From an uncultured Granulosicoccaceae bacterium (lineage in GTDB: Bacteria > Pseudomonadota > Gammaproteobacteria > Granulosicoccales > Granulosicoccaceae), in the NCBI GenBank assembly GCA_937981955.1, contig CALJNA010000111.1, positions 1-56,405 on the forward strand: a stretch of 56,405 bases of DNA, read 5' to 3'. Position numbers and translations under genes: made by a program. Each line of letters starts with the position of its first letter. The first letter of the stretch is position 1. Shown one piece after another: positions 1 to 8,402 of this stretch. A model generated the notes under the pieces. It saw only the letters and a program-made list of their open reading frames with translations. It did not search any database and was not told where the DNA came from.

Positions 1-39
1 GTCGAAGAAATCATCGCTGTTGTATCTGTGTCTGCGTAA
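1..39 (+). CDS. Possible C-terminal tail of an upstream gene
   Basis: Frame 1 reads VEEIIAVVSVSA and then a TAA stop, so the window may open inside the last codons of an upstream gene. Twelve codons cannot identify a family, and the other two plus-strand frames also stay open for a short distance. The DNA turns strongly AT-rich immediately afterwards, which fits the end of a coding region. Confidence 0.25.
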   Translation, partial: VEEIIAVVSVSA

Positions 40-704
40 ATTAAATACGCACATATTATTAATACACCATTGCTACAGTGTTTTAACGCTGTATATAGGT
101 AAATATTGAACTTGACGCTCGAAAACTCTGACAACGAATAAGCGCCACTTCGTATAGATTGAGAAGGGTTTTATATAAATTGATATAAATAGTGTATTGA
201 TATAATTTACGTATTGATATGTATTGTGTATTGATTTTACATACGCAATTAGATATCGCGTTTTAATTAATTCTTTCTGTTATTTCTGATCATTTCAAAA
301 AATGACTAAATCAGGTGGGTTTCGTATTCCAGATATCTGGTCGGCGCAAAAATATTTTAGTGGCTATTCAAAGGAACGGCTATACCAAATGATAGTTTCA
401 ACGTTGCATCTATTCATATTGATACATGCAGTCTCGTTATGACTATAACGAGTTAGTGTTTGAACGTTTTATCGTCCGTACTTAAATCCATTGTTGAATC
501 AAAGTAACCGTTATCACCCACATCAAGTGTTAGCTAATAACTGATTCGCCACCAAACTTGCAACACCCAGTCGGTTGTTACTGGCAACTCGTCGCTTGCG
601 GCGACTCAACTGATTCGCGCTGTGCTGTATAGGTGCGCCGTCATCTGTTGCTCTTGTTCGTTGTTTCAACATGGAGCTAAACAAACTTGGTAAAGGAAGA
701 GTGG
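40..704. other. Long AT-rich non-coding region upstream of csrA
   Basis: About 665 bp without a convincing gene. The first 300 bp are very AT-rich and contain a 17-bp tandem array (177-244). The remainder is of ordinary composition and includes a small GC hairpin near 590-606 (GTCGC and GCGAC around a short loop). I see no tRNA and no clear promoter, although a promoter for csrA must lie here or further upstream. Confidence 0.5.
177..244. repeat. Four-copy 17-bp tandem repeat (iteron-like)
   Basis: Copies start at 177, 194, 211 and 228, exactly 17 bp apart. The first eight to ten bases are conserved (GTATTGATAT; the first copy begins AAATTGATAT and the last has ATTGATTT), while the rest of each unit varies. 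A fifth degenerate copy with ATTAGATAT may follow at 245. A conserved core with a free spacer at fixed period looks more like repeated protein-binding sites than simple slippage. The ligand is unknown. Confidence 0.6.
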
Positions 705-932
705 ATGTTAATTCTCACAAGAAGATCAAACGAACGAATACATATCGGTGACGACGTTGTGTTGGTTGTATTGAGCATAGAAAACAATCGTGTAAAGCTG
801 GGAATTGATGCGCCGTCCGAAGTGGCTATTCTTAGAGAAGAAATTGTTGGTGATTCACGAAGTAAAAAATCTGATAGCAAAAAAGAATCAAATGATGAGT
901 TCGTAGGAACGCTGAACGCCAAAACCGGCTAA
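705..932 (+). CDS. csrA: Carbon storage regulator CsrA (RsmA family)
   Basis: CsrA is a small homodimeric RNA-binding protein that binds GGA motifs in mRNA leaders and represses or stabilises messages. It is a global regulator of carbon flow, motility and biofilm. The 75-residue product begins MLILTRR and contains the family pattern ERIHIGDDV, IENNRVKLGIDAP and VAILREEI, which form the five-strand core, with the usual RNA-binding Arg near residue 44. The last 25 or so residues are a Ser/Lys/Asp-rich tail longer than in the enterobacterial protein (about 61 residues). I chose the ATG at 705 because the family starts MLILTR and AAGGAAGAG precedes it; an in-frame TTG at 687 would add six untypical residues. 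It lies 74 bp upstream of the surface-protein cluster on the same strand. Confidence 0.96.
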   Translation: MLILTRRSNERIHIGDDVVLVVLSIENNRVKLGIDAPSEVAILREEIVGDSRSKKSDSKKESNDEFVGTLNAKTG

Positions 933-1006
933 CGCCGTTTCAGTAACTCTGCCGGGGAAGGCTTGGATCTTGCTCAATCTGCACAGGTCGCTCGTATCTG
1001 TGTCGC

Positions 1007-4000
1007 GTGAAAGCACTCCAATTCCTAATCTGGCTGAATCTGCAGCATGTCAAATCCCTGGTGGGCAATTTTTGGCGCGCGGTATTAACGTGCATGTTCC
1101 TGATTGCAATTCCTGCAATGGGCAGTGCCGATACGGTATTCATTTATTCTTCGGTCAATAATCTGTATGGCGTCAATTTATCGACGCAACAGGAAACCTA
1201 CCTCACCACGGCCAGTCTTTCACCCGCTGTCAACGCTTTGGCATCCAATTCTACTGACGGGCTCGTTTACTACGGTGACAACTCCAGCATCTACTACTGG
1301 GACCCCGCTCTTGGTACCGGCGCAAACGCTCACGCTCTGATCAACAATTTTGAAAACGGCTTTTTCCAGGCCCCAATACACAATATAAACAGCACTGGTG
1401 GCTCTTTTCTCGATGGCAGATACTATTTGGGCTCAGAGACCGATAATGGGTTTATCGAGGACGTCTATGTGCTGGAAATGTCGGCAGATGGCCGACAAAT
1501 GGTCTCTGTACAGGCGTTGGATATACACAGCGCATGTAATTGCACAGAAGTGCAATTGGGCGGTTTTGGCGATATTGCTGTGGTCAATGAGGGCGGTGGG
1601 CCCGTAATGTATGGCTCATCGGCTGATCTAACCGGTACTGGCCAGGGCACCCACGCTGGAATCTGGCGCTTTGATCTGACATCAAACACATGGGCACTGC
1701 TGGGCAATGGCAATGGAGGCCAGGTCGCAAACTCGCTCGATGGCCGTGTTTATACCAATATTGGCAACAGCATCAGGGAGTTGAACACCAATACCGGAGC
1801 CATCTCTAGTCAAACCTTGATGACGTCAAGTCAGGCGATCTGGGATTTCACCGGCGGTTTCAGTTATGACTTTGGCGATGCTCCAGACAGCTATGGCGCT
1901 GCGACCCATCTAGTCGAAGGGGCTGTTGGATCAGTTTATCTAGGCACAACACCACCAGACAACGAGCCGTACACACTGCACGGCGGAGCCGGGGGAGGTA
2001 ATGGCAGTGGTGATGATCAAGCCGGTATTGATGATGAAGATGCACTAACAGTGTTACCTGACTTAACGGTGGGAGACAGTAGCTACGAATTAAATGTGCG
2101 TTGCTCTGGTGGGTTTGTATCAGCATGGATTGACTTAAATCTGAATGGTACGTTTGATTTCGTTGAACGAAACGGTAATTACCCGGCTATCTGTCAAGGA
2201 CAAAACGCAACACTGACTTGGAGCGGTGTCAGTGTTACCAATGCAGGCAACAGCTTTGCACGAATTCGAATTGCCAACTCGGCTGATGAAATTTATAAGC
2301 CGACCGGCTATGTTGATAACGGTGAAGTAGAGGACTACGAGTTACGCATTAACGGTTCGTCTTCGTCAGCCGGCAACTGTCCGGCTGGAAGTGTCAGCTA
2401 TGTTTTTGATTCTACTGATGTACCAACACCGTATGGCGGTAACAACTCTAACCCGGTAACGTCTACGCTTAATATTCCCGATTCGTTGGTCATTACAGAT
2501 ATCAATGTTCTTGGTGTCAATGCTTCGCATCGTTCTCAACGCCGGTTATATTTCCTGCTTCGACATCAGGGCACGCAAATTCAATTGTATGGAAACACCT
2601 GCACGGGTAACACAAGCTTCAATATGGATTTTGATGATGAAGCGGCATCCGGTGTTGCTTGTCAACCTGCAAACGGTGAGGTGTACAGACCGCAACAATC
2701 ATTGTCTGCATTCGATGGTCAGGACGCGCAAGGGCTTTGGGAAATGCGCATCAATAGTTTTCAGCGACGCAATACAGGTGTTCTGAACAGTTGGTCGCTG
2801 GAAGTTTGCGCGGTTGGTCAGCAGGAATTGGTTTCTGATATACGTGTGGGTAAGGTTGTTGATGTGATTGATCGCATAGCTACGGTTAACCTGCTCATAA
2901 AAAACGCTGGCACTGCACCATTAACCAATCTTCAACTGAACGATAATCTTGATAACGTGTTTGGTGCTGGCAACTACCAACTAAATTCAACGCCGCAAAT
3001 TATAGCCGCACCAGCTGGTTTTATCGCTAATATCGCTTATACGGGACAAGCCGGCTCAAGTCTCTTATTAGCCAGTAATAGCAGTGTTTTACAGCCAGAT
3101 GAAGAAATACAATTGGAGTTCAGTGTTGAAGTTTTTTATCCCGGCACAGGAGCGCTGGAAACATACATGAATACTGCGGATGTGAGCGCTGTCGACAACG
3201 CAGGTGATACGGTTACAGACGAATCCGGAACAGGGCTTGATTTGTCGACTGACATTGATAGTCCTACGACATTCTCAATGGAGTCGGTGTTGACTATCAG
3301 CGGTCTTGTATTTGAAGATAGTTCATTTGATTCACAAACAAACCATGATGGTGTTCAGCAGCCAGCAGAAGCCGGAATTTCAGGAAGGGCAGTAAGCATT
3401 GTTGATGTGGCTACCGGGAACCAACTTGCAACCGCTGTTACTGCAGCCGATGGAAGCTGGTCAGCAAGTATAGAACCTGTTTATGCGGGCCAGCCGGTTG
3501 AAGTGGTTATCACACCAACATCAACAACACATTTTATTAGCGAGTCACCAACGAATGTTAATGCCGATGTAATTGATGGTCGGGTTATTATTGAACCACA
3601 GTTAAACGGGCCAGCTAACAATTTCGTTCAGGTAGGTTTAGTAAAAAGATCAACGCTTGTACTTAACCAGGCGGCTAACACCGTTCCCGGGTCTACTATT
3701 GAGTATTATCACGATTACGCAGCTTTCACCAGTGGTAATGTTGAATTTAACTTAAGCACTCAAAACTCTTCTCAAAGTTCTTCATGGACAGAAACGCTTT
3801 ATCACGATCAGAATTGTAACAATGAGGTTGATGGTTCAGACTATCAAATTAACGGCAGCCTGCCAGTAAATCGAGATGAATCCGTTTGCATGATTGTTTC
3901 TATCGCGGTTCCGGCCAATAGCGTGCCGGGTGAATCGCAACAGCTTGAGCTGGCTGCAACTATGTATCTTGACGATCCAGCCACAACGGGTCATGGTCTT

Positions 4001-4375
4001 GTTTTTAATAACAGGAATGAAGATATAACAACTGTTATTGGAACAGCATCGGGCAATCTGGTGCTTGAAAAATCAGTCAGCAACATCAGTCTCGGTGGAC
4101 AGCCTGTTACCCAAAACACAGCTCTGCCGGGCCATATTCTTGAATACACCATTGCATACGCAAACACTGGCAATGGACAGATAAACGACCTGGTTATTAA
4201 CGACGAGGCACCTGCCTACACCGAAGTAGAAACCTCATCCGTACAATGTGCGCAGACACCCCCGGTTGTTGTGTGTACTCCCAATGCAGCCGGTAATCAG
4301 CTGCAATGGTTATTTCAGGGTGCGCTTCCAGCCGGGCAGGGTGGACGAGTCAGTTATCGCATTGTCGTTGAATAA
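1007..4375 (+). CDS. Exported multidomain protein: GEVED, P-domain and DUF11 modules
   Basis: A secreted protein of 1122 residues. Residues 1-41 form a signal peptide (long n-region, hydrophobic LTCMFLIAIPA, cleavage after MGSA). Residues 42-285 look like a beta-propeller-type sensor of the kind often paired with GEVED domains. Residues 287-448 are a GEVED domain (DFGDAPDSYG, WIDLNLNGTFD, DNGEVEDYEL). Residues 455-605 match a proprotein-convertase P-domain (YRPQQSLSAFDGQDAQGLW, then NSWSLEVC). DUF11-like Ig folds follow near 615-750 and 1018-1122, with an SdrD-B-like module at about 763-860. There is no protease domain. The protein ends on a beta strand (YRIVVE), like its DUF11 neighbours. 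The start is a GTG without a clear ribosome site; no other upstream start gives a signal peptide. Role in surface structure or adhesion is inferred. Confidence 0.88.
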   Translation: MKALQFLIWLNLQHVKSLVGNFWRAVLTCMFLIAIPAMGSADTVFIYSSVNNLYGVNLSTQQETYLTTASLSPAVNALASNSTDGLVYYGDNSSIYYWDPALGTGANAHALINNFENGFFQAPIHNINSTGGSFLDGRYYLGSETDNGFIEDVYVLEMSADGRQMVSVQALDIHSACNCTEVQLGGFGDIAVVNEGGGPVMYGSSADLTGTGQGTHAGIWRFDLTSNTWALLGNGNGGQVANSLDGRVYTNIGNSIRELNTNTGAISSQTLMTSSQAIWDFTGGFSYDFGDAPDSYGAATHLVEGAVGSVYLGTTPPDNEPYTLHGGAGGGNGSGDDQAGIDDEDALTVLPDLTVGDSSYELNVRCSGGFVSAWIDLNLNGTFDFVERNGNYPAICQGQNATLTWSGVSVTNAGNSFARIRIANSADEIYKPTGYVDNGEVEDYELRINGSSSSAGNCPAGSVSYVFDSTDVPTPYGGNNSNPVTSTLNIPDSLVITDINVLGVNASHRSQRRLYFLLRHQGTQIQLYGNTCTGNTSFNMDFDDEAASGVACQPANGEVYRPQQSLSAFDGQDAQGLWEMRINSFQRRNTGVLNSWSLEVCAVGQQELVSDIRVGKVVDVIDRIATVNLLIKNAGTAPLTNLQLNDNLDNVFGAGNYQLNSTPQIIAAPAGFIANIAYTGQAGSSLLLASNSSVLQPDEEIQLEFSVEVFYPGTGALETYMNTADVSAVDNAGDTVTDESGTGLDLSTDIDSPTTFSMESVLTISGLVFEDSSFDSQTNHDGVQQPAEAGISGRAVSIVDVATGNQLATAVTAADGSWSASIEPVYAGQPVEVVITPTSTTHFISESPTNVNADVIDGRVIIEPQLNGPANNFVQVGLVKRSTLVLNQAANTVPGSTIEYYHDYAAFTSGNVEFNLSTQNSSQSSSWTETLYHDQNCNNEVDGSDYQINGSLPVNRDESVCMIVSIAVPANSVPGESQQLELAATMYLDDPATTGHGLVFNNRNEDITTVIGTASGNLVLEKSVSNISLGGQPVTQNTALPGHILEYTIAYANTGNGQINDLVINDEAPAYTEVETSSVQCAQTPPVVVCTPNAAGNQLQWLFQGALPAGQGGRVSYRIVVE

Positions 4376-4459
4376 TTGCTGACACCAATATTGTGCTTTC
4401 TCTTGTTCCAACGTCAAAAATCATTTCTGCACTTAAAGCTTAAACATTCCCAAAAAAAA

Positions 4460-4488
4460 TTTGAACTACGTCACAAGACCAGTTCAAA
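4460..4488. promoter_or_regulatory. Inverted repeat between two DUF11 genes
   Basis: TTTGAACT (4460-4467) and AGTTCAAA (4481-4488) are perfect 8-bp arms around a 13-bp spacer. It lies 85 bp after one gene and 150 bp before the next. It could be a weak hairpin or an operator. TTGAAC at 4461 could also be a -35 box, with CAAAAT 18 bp downstream as a poor -10. No function can be assigned. Confidence 0.35.
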
Positions 4489-4639
4489 ATAACTCCCCAA
4501 TTCTTGAAACCGCTCACGTTTTTTCCTAACCCAAAATTGTGCGCAGGCTCACTAACTGCATTTAACCCCCCTAGTCGAATACGACTGCGCAATACGTACT
4601 GCGTTTTTCGATCTTATTAACACTATTAGGAGACGTCCC

Positions 4640-5128
4640 ATGCGAGTTACCTCGCTTACATTTGTTCTGGCTTTGGTTCTGGGAATTGCAGGCTTTGCCT
4701 ATGCGAAAGGCCCGGTTACTGGAGAGATCCAGGCATTTATCGTCACCAAGGACAGCGACGGGAAAGAAAAAATACTACCTGCCGAGGAAACCGTTCCAGG
4801 TCAGGTGATGGAATTTCGAATTGTTTTCACGAACAACGGCGATGCTGGCGTAAGCGGTATCAAGGTTGTTGATCCTATTCCCAATAACACTCGATTTATT
4901 GGCGATTCGCATTCAGCAGATGTTGATGCGATGTTTGAAGTCAGTATTGACGGTGGTGAATCCTTTGAGGCTGAGCCGGTAAAAAGAGTCGAAACGCAGG
5001 CGGATGGCAGTCAGAAGGAAGTGATCGTACCGCCAGAACAGTACACACATGTTCGTTGGGTTGCCGCTGAAGAGCTTTCTTCGAAAGGCGGAAAGCATAG
5101 TTATAGCTACCGCGTGTCAGTGGAGTAA
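4640..5128 (+). CDS. Small exported single-domain DUF11-like protein
   Basis: A 162-residue protein with a clear signal peptide (MRVTSLTFVLALVLGIAGFAYA, cleavage before KGPVTG). The rest is a single Ig-like module with DUF11 signatures: PGQVMEFRIVFTNNGD, a VVDPIPNNTRFI segment, and a final strand YSYRVSVE ending at the stop. The ATG at 4640 follows TTAGGAGACG, a good ribosome site. It stands alone, with a 264-bp gap before it and a 131-bp gap after it. In the large neighbours the same module is one of many, so this could be a repeating subunit or a chaperone-like partner. That is inference; only export and the fold type are supported. Confidence 0.85.
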   Translation: MRVTSLTFVLALVLGIAGFAYAKGPVTGEIQAFIVTKDSDGKEKILPAEETVPGQVMEFRIVFTNNGDAGVSGIKVVDPIPNNTRFIGDSHSADVDAMFEVSIDGGESFEAEPVKRVETQADGSQKEVIVPPEQYTHVRWVAAEELSSKGGKHSYSYRVSVE

Positions 5129-5259
5129 ACACGTTTGAAAATCGACCACAGCGTCGCATAGATGCTTGAAAAAGCTGTGGCAAAAAAAAATTGTAACGTG
5201 AAGAGAACCCAACCTGAATCCATGTTGGATTTGGGTATAAAAAATTTGAGGAAAGTTAG

Positions 5260-8200
5260 ATGAAGTGGATAAAATTACCACGAAAACCGCTGGTGCAAGC
5301 CATAGCGGCAGTTGTGGTAGCCGGTGGGATTGGTGCAACAGCACCTGCCGTTTTTGCTGCAACCGCAGCGGGTACACAAATCAGAAACTTGGCTACCGTA
5401 ACGTATGAAGATGCTGCGGGTAATGTTTACTCAGCGCAATCAAATGAAGCGATAGTAACTGTTGCACAGGTATATTCTGCAACGATCGGTGTTGATGTCG
5501 ATGCAACAGCTGCTCCTGGTCAAACCGTTTACCTGCCGTATGTCTTGACGAATACAGGTAACGGCACTGACACCTTTGACCTGACGGCTGTTGATGGAAT
5601 TACTGGTGGCGATAGTACTGATGCCGCAAATATCACCATTTATGAAGATATAAATGGTAATGGTGAGCCGGATGCCGGTGAGCCTGCTATAACGAGTCTG
5701 ACACTGCCTGCCAACGTGAATAACATTGCGAACCTGGTTGTTGCGGTAGAAGTTCCAGCAGGTGCGACAGACGGGCAGACCCTTGGTACCACGTTAACTG
5801 CTGTAGCCTATGAAGGTGGCACAGCAACCGTTGCTAACAGTGTTACAGATTTAAGTACAGGCTCTGGCCGAGATGGCTTGGATGGTACTAACGAATCACT
5901 GATAACAGTAACCGGTGATGCGGTTCTGGTAACAACTAAAAGCTCAGTTCATGATGTTGCTGCTAACGAAATCACTTACACCGTGACCGTTAGAAACAAT
6001 GGTAATACTGCTGCCAATGACGTCGTTATCTTTGACGGTTTGCCTGCGAATACAACGCTCGAAAGTGTGACTCAGTCAGGTATTCTTGCTAGCAATGGCG
6101 ATACAGTTGCAGCCTCAGCGGTACTTGATGAAACCAATTTATCGCTTGATTTGAACGCCGATGGCGATTTAACCGATACCGATGAAGCAACATTGGGTCT
6201 GGACCTGAACACCGATGGTGATACAGGTGATAGTGCCATTAATGGTGTCTACGCAATCGATTCAGTTCTACCTCCACAAACTACTGTGTCGGTAAGCTTC
6301 ACTGTTTCTTATGACCCGGCAGCACTTGGTGGCGGCTATGTTATCGAGAATCAGGGTTTCGCATCGGGCGATACTGATGAAGATGATAATCCGGATACGG
6401 TCACTTCATCAAATACTACTTCAGATGTTGTTAACCCCAGCTTTGGTGTTGTCATTTCTGATACGGGTATTAATCCGGGCCCAGCTACAAACGATGGTGG
6501 TGACGATGATTCCACTGTAAACGACGACCAGTTTGTCGATCAAATAGAAGCGGGCGGTATTGTTTTGTTCACCAACATTGTGACAAACAACGGCAACAGC
6601 GATGATATTTTTGAGCTGACCGTAAACCCTGGAAACTTTCCTTCAGGCACCGTGTTCACGTTCTTTGATGAATCTGGCAACGTTCAGTTGGCGGACTCAA
6701 ATGGTTCAGGCGTTGATACAGCGATTATCGCCAGTGGTGCATCTAGAACGATTATTGTGAAAGCGCAGCTGCCAGCTACAGCTTCTGGTACACCAGCAGC
6801 TCCTGCCACAGAGTATCAGGCAACAGTTCAAGCTGTGTCTGCCAATGATCCTTCTGCAACACCTGCAACTGATACCACGGCTATTAGTCTGGGTACCATT
6901 GTTGAAGCAGCGTCTGATTTACACAATGCTGCCAATGGTGTCATCGGCACTGATGAAGATCCACTGGGTGTAGCACCTTATACTGCGGCAAACGCTTATG
7001 TTAGTAATGCCGGTGGTACGGTAAACATTCCGTTATACATTGATAACGAAGGTGGTGGTCCAGATTCCTACGTACTCAGTGTGGGTTCGGTATATGACGG
7101 TACTACGTTAGGCTCTCTGCCAGCTGGCTGGTCAGTTGAGTTCTATCTGGGCGACGGTGCGGGTAATCCTGTAGGTGGTGCAATAACATCCACGCCTGTA
7201 ATACCTGGTCTGTTTGTTGACTTTGAAGTTATTGCAGTGGTTTCTATTCCAGCTGACGGTACACAAGCTGAAAATGACCATAGCTCAGACAACAATGGTG
7301 ACGGTGTTGCTGACACACTCGATGCCAACGGTGACGGTGATGGTGACTATCCTCTGTTCTTCCAGATTCTGTCTCAGAACACGGGTGCTACCGATACAGT
7401 ACTAGATGCTGTTGATGTCGATTCTGATCGTCAATTGACTTTGGTTACTCCAAGTGCCAACCAGATTGAAGCTGGCGGTACAGTGACTTATGGCCACACT
7501 CTGGGTAACAACGGTAACGTTGATGAAGTGGTTACTATTGCGGCAACCAATTCACAGCCGGGTTGGACTAACTCGCTCAGCATTGATACAGATGGTGATG
7601 GCGTTGCAGATACTCCGCTTACGGCACTTTTGCCAGGCACTATCACGGTTCAACAAACCGATGGAACAACTGTTAGTGTGACGGTAACTGATGCCGATGG
7701 TGATGGCATTGGTGAACAGTTCACTTTGGAACCTGGCGTTAGTCTGCCATTGAGTGCATCCGTATTTGCCCCTGCTAATGCGGCTGCTGGTCAAACTGAC
7801 AGTCTCACCATTACAGTAACTAATGTGGATACCGATCCTGCTGCTCCGGGTGCAAGCCTGGTTGATCTGACCACTGTAGTAACCGGTGCTGTTCGATTAA
7901 GCAAGTCAGTTGCGGCTGATCTTGATTGTAACGGTGTGGCAGATGGAGCATTCGCAGCAATTCAGGCAACTGAAATTGCTCCGGGCCAGTGTGCCATATG
8001 GCAAGTTATCGCTGAGAATCAGGGAACAACCGATGCTGACAATGTCATCATTTCGGATGCGGTTCCTGCATTCAGTGCGTATGAGCCAGGTAGCCTGAGA
8101 TATTGCGAAGGCGCTTCATGTGCACCGCAAACGGTTACTGATGCGGGCGGCCTTGATGATGAAGGTGAGATTAACGGCACCAACATTGTCTTCTATGCAG

Positions 8201-8289
8201 GCCAACCTGATCCTGATCCAGCGCACAATGGCGGAATTTTGATTCCGGGCCAGCAAGCGACGGCACAATTTAGTGTAAGGGTTCAGTAG
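5260..8289 (+). CDS. Exported DUF11 repeat protein, 1009 residues
   Basis: The signal peptide covers residues 1-33 (basic MKWIKLPRKP, Ala/Val core, cleavage after VFA). The mature protein starts ATAAGTQIRN, matching two neighbours (ATDAGTAIVN at 8403, ATPAGTVIRN at 15069). It is a chain of Ig-like beta modules with recurrent NNGN or NTGNGTDTFDLT motifs, typical of DUF11. Asp/Asn-rich loops (INGNGEPDAGEP, NADGDLTDTDE, DNNGDGVADT) look like calcium sites. The last module (VRLSKSVAADLDCNG to the end) has four Cys and ends QFSVRVQ, as does the 15069 product. No catalytic motif is seen. The start follows GAGGAAAG. A structural surface or fibre role is inferred from composition and the OmpA-rich surroundings. 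Confidence 0.88.
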   Translation: MKWIKLPRKPLVQAIAAVVVAGGIGATAPAVFAATAAGTQIRNLATVTYEDAAGNVYSAQSNEAIVTVAQVYSATIGVDVDATAAPGQTVYLPYVLTNTGNGTDTFDLTAVDGITGGDSTDAANITIYEDINGNGEPDAGEPAITSLTLPANVNNIANLVVAVEVPAGATDGQTLGTTLTAVAYEGGTATVANSVTDLSTGSGRDGLDGTNESLITVTGDAVLVTTKSSVHDVAANEITYTVTVRNNGNTAANDVVIFDGLPANTTLESVTQSGILASNGDTVAASAVLDETNLSLDLNADGDLTDTDEATLGLDLNTDGDTGDSAINGVYAIDSVLPPQTTVSVSFTVSYDPAALGGGYVIENQGFASGDTDEDDNPDTVTSSNTTSDVVNPSFGVVISDTGINPGPATNDGGDDDSTVNDDQFVDQIEAGGIVLFTNIVTNNGNSDDIFELTVNPGNFPSGTVFTFFDESGNVQLADSNGSGVDTAIIASGASRTIIVKAQLPATASGTPAAPATEYQATVQAVSANDPSATPATDTTAISLGTIVEAASDLHNAANGVIGTDEDPLGVAPYTAANAYVSNAGGTVNIPLYIDNEGGGPDSYVLSVGSVYDGTTLGSLPAGWSVEFYLGDGAGNPVGGAITSTPVIPGLFVDFEVIAVVSIPADGTQAENDHSSDNNGDGVADTLDANGDGDGDYPLFFQILSQNTGATDTVLDAVDVDSDRQLTLVTPSANQIEAGGTVTYGHTLGNNGNVDEVVTIAATNSQPGWTNSLSIDTDGDGVADTPLTALLPGTITVQQTDGTTVSVTVTDADGDGIGEQFTLEPGVSLPLSASVFAPANAAAGQTDSLTITVTNVDTDPAAPGASLVDLTTVVTGAVRLSKSVAADLDCNGVADGAFAAIQATEIAPGQCAIWQVIAENQGTTDADNVIISDAVPAFSAYEPGSLRYCEGASCAPQTVTDAGGLDDEGEINGTNIVFYAGQPDPDPAHNGGILIPGQQATAQFSVRVQ

Positions 8290-8306
8290 GTCGCGTACCA
8301 CAACGA

Positions 8307-8330
8307 CTCCGCCGACGTTTGTCGGCGGGG
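8307..8330 (+). terminator. Strong GC hairpin after the DUF11 gene
   Basis: CTCCGCCGAC (8307-8316) pairs with GTCGGCGGGG (8321-8330) over 10 bp including one G-U pair, around a GTTT loop, 18 bp after the stop at 8289. No T-run follows, so it may be a processing or stabilising hairpin, or only a weak terminator, between this gene and the 8403 gene. Confidence 0.45.
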
Positions 8331-8402
8331 TACTTATATGCACAAAAGATCTGTTTGTGCTCAATATCAAACTCACACACTTTCAGTTGCAGAACTTGAG
8401 CT

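Noticed and set aside
177-257. CRISPR array upstream of csrA
   Set aside because: Units are only 17 bp, lack spacers of normal length, and there are no cas genes.
1-704. tRNA gene near csrA, as seen in some gammaproteobacteria
   Set aside because: No acceptor stem, TTCGA-type T-loop or cloverleaf could be found in this stretch.
5146-5180. Hairpin CCACAGC and GCTGTGG as a terminator before the 5260 gene
   Set aside because: It is followed by an A-run instead of a T-run on the plus strand, and there is no gene on the minus strand that it could serve.
4620-5260. CsrA binding sites in the leaders of the 4640 and 5260 genes
   Set aside because: The AGGA motifs present are ordinary ribosome-binding sites; no paired GGA hairpin loops could be made out.
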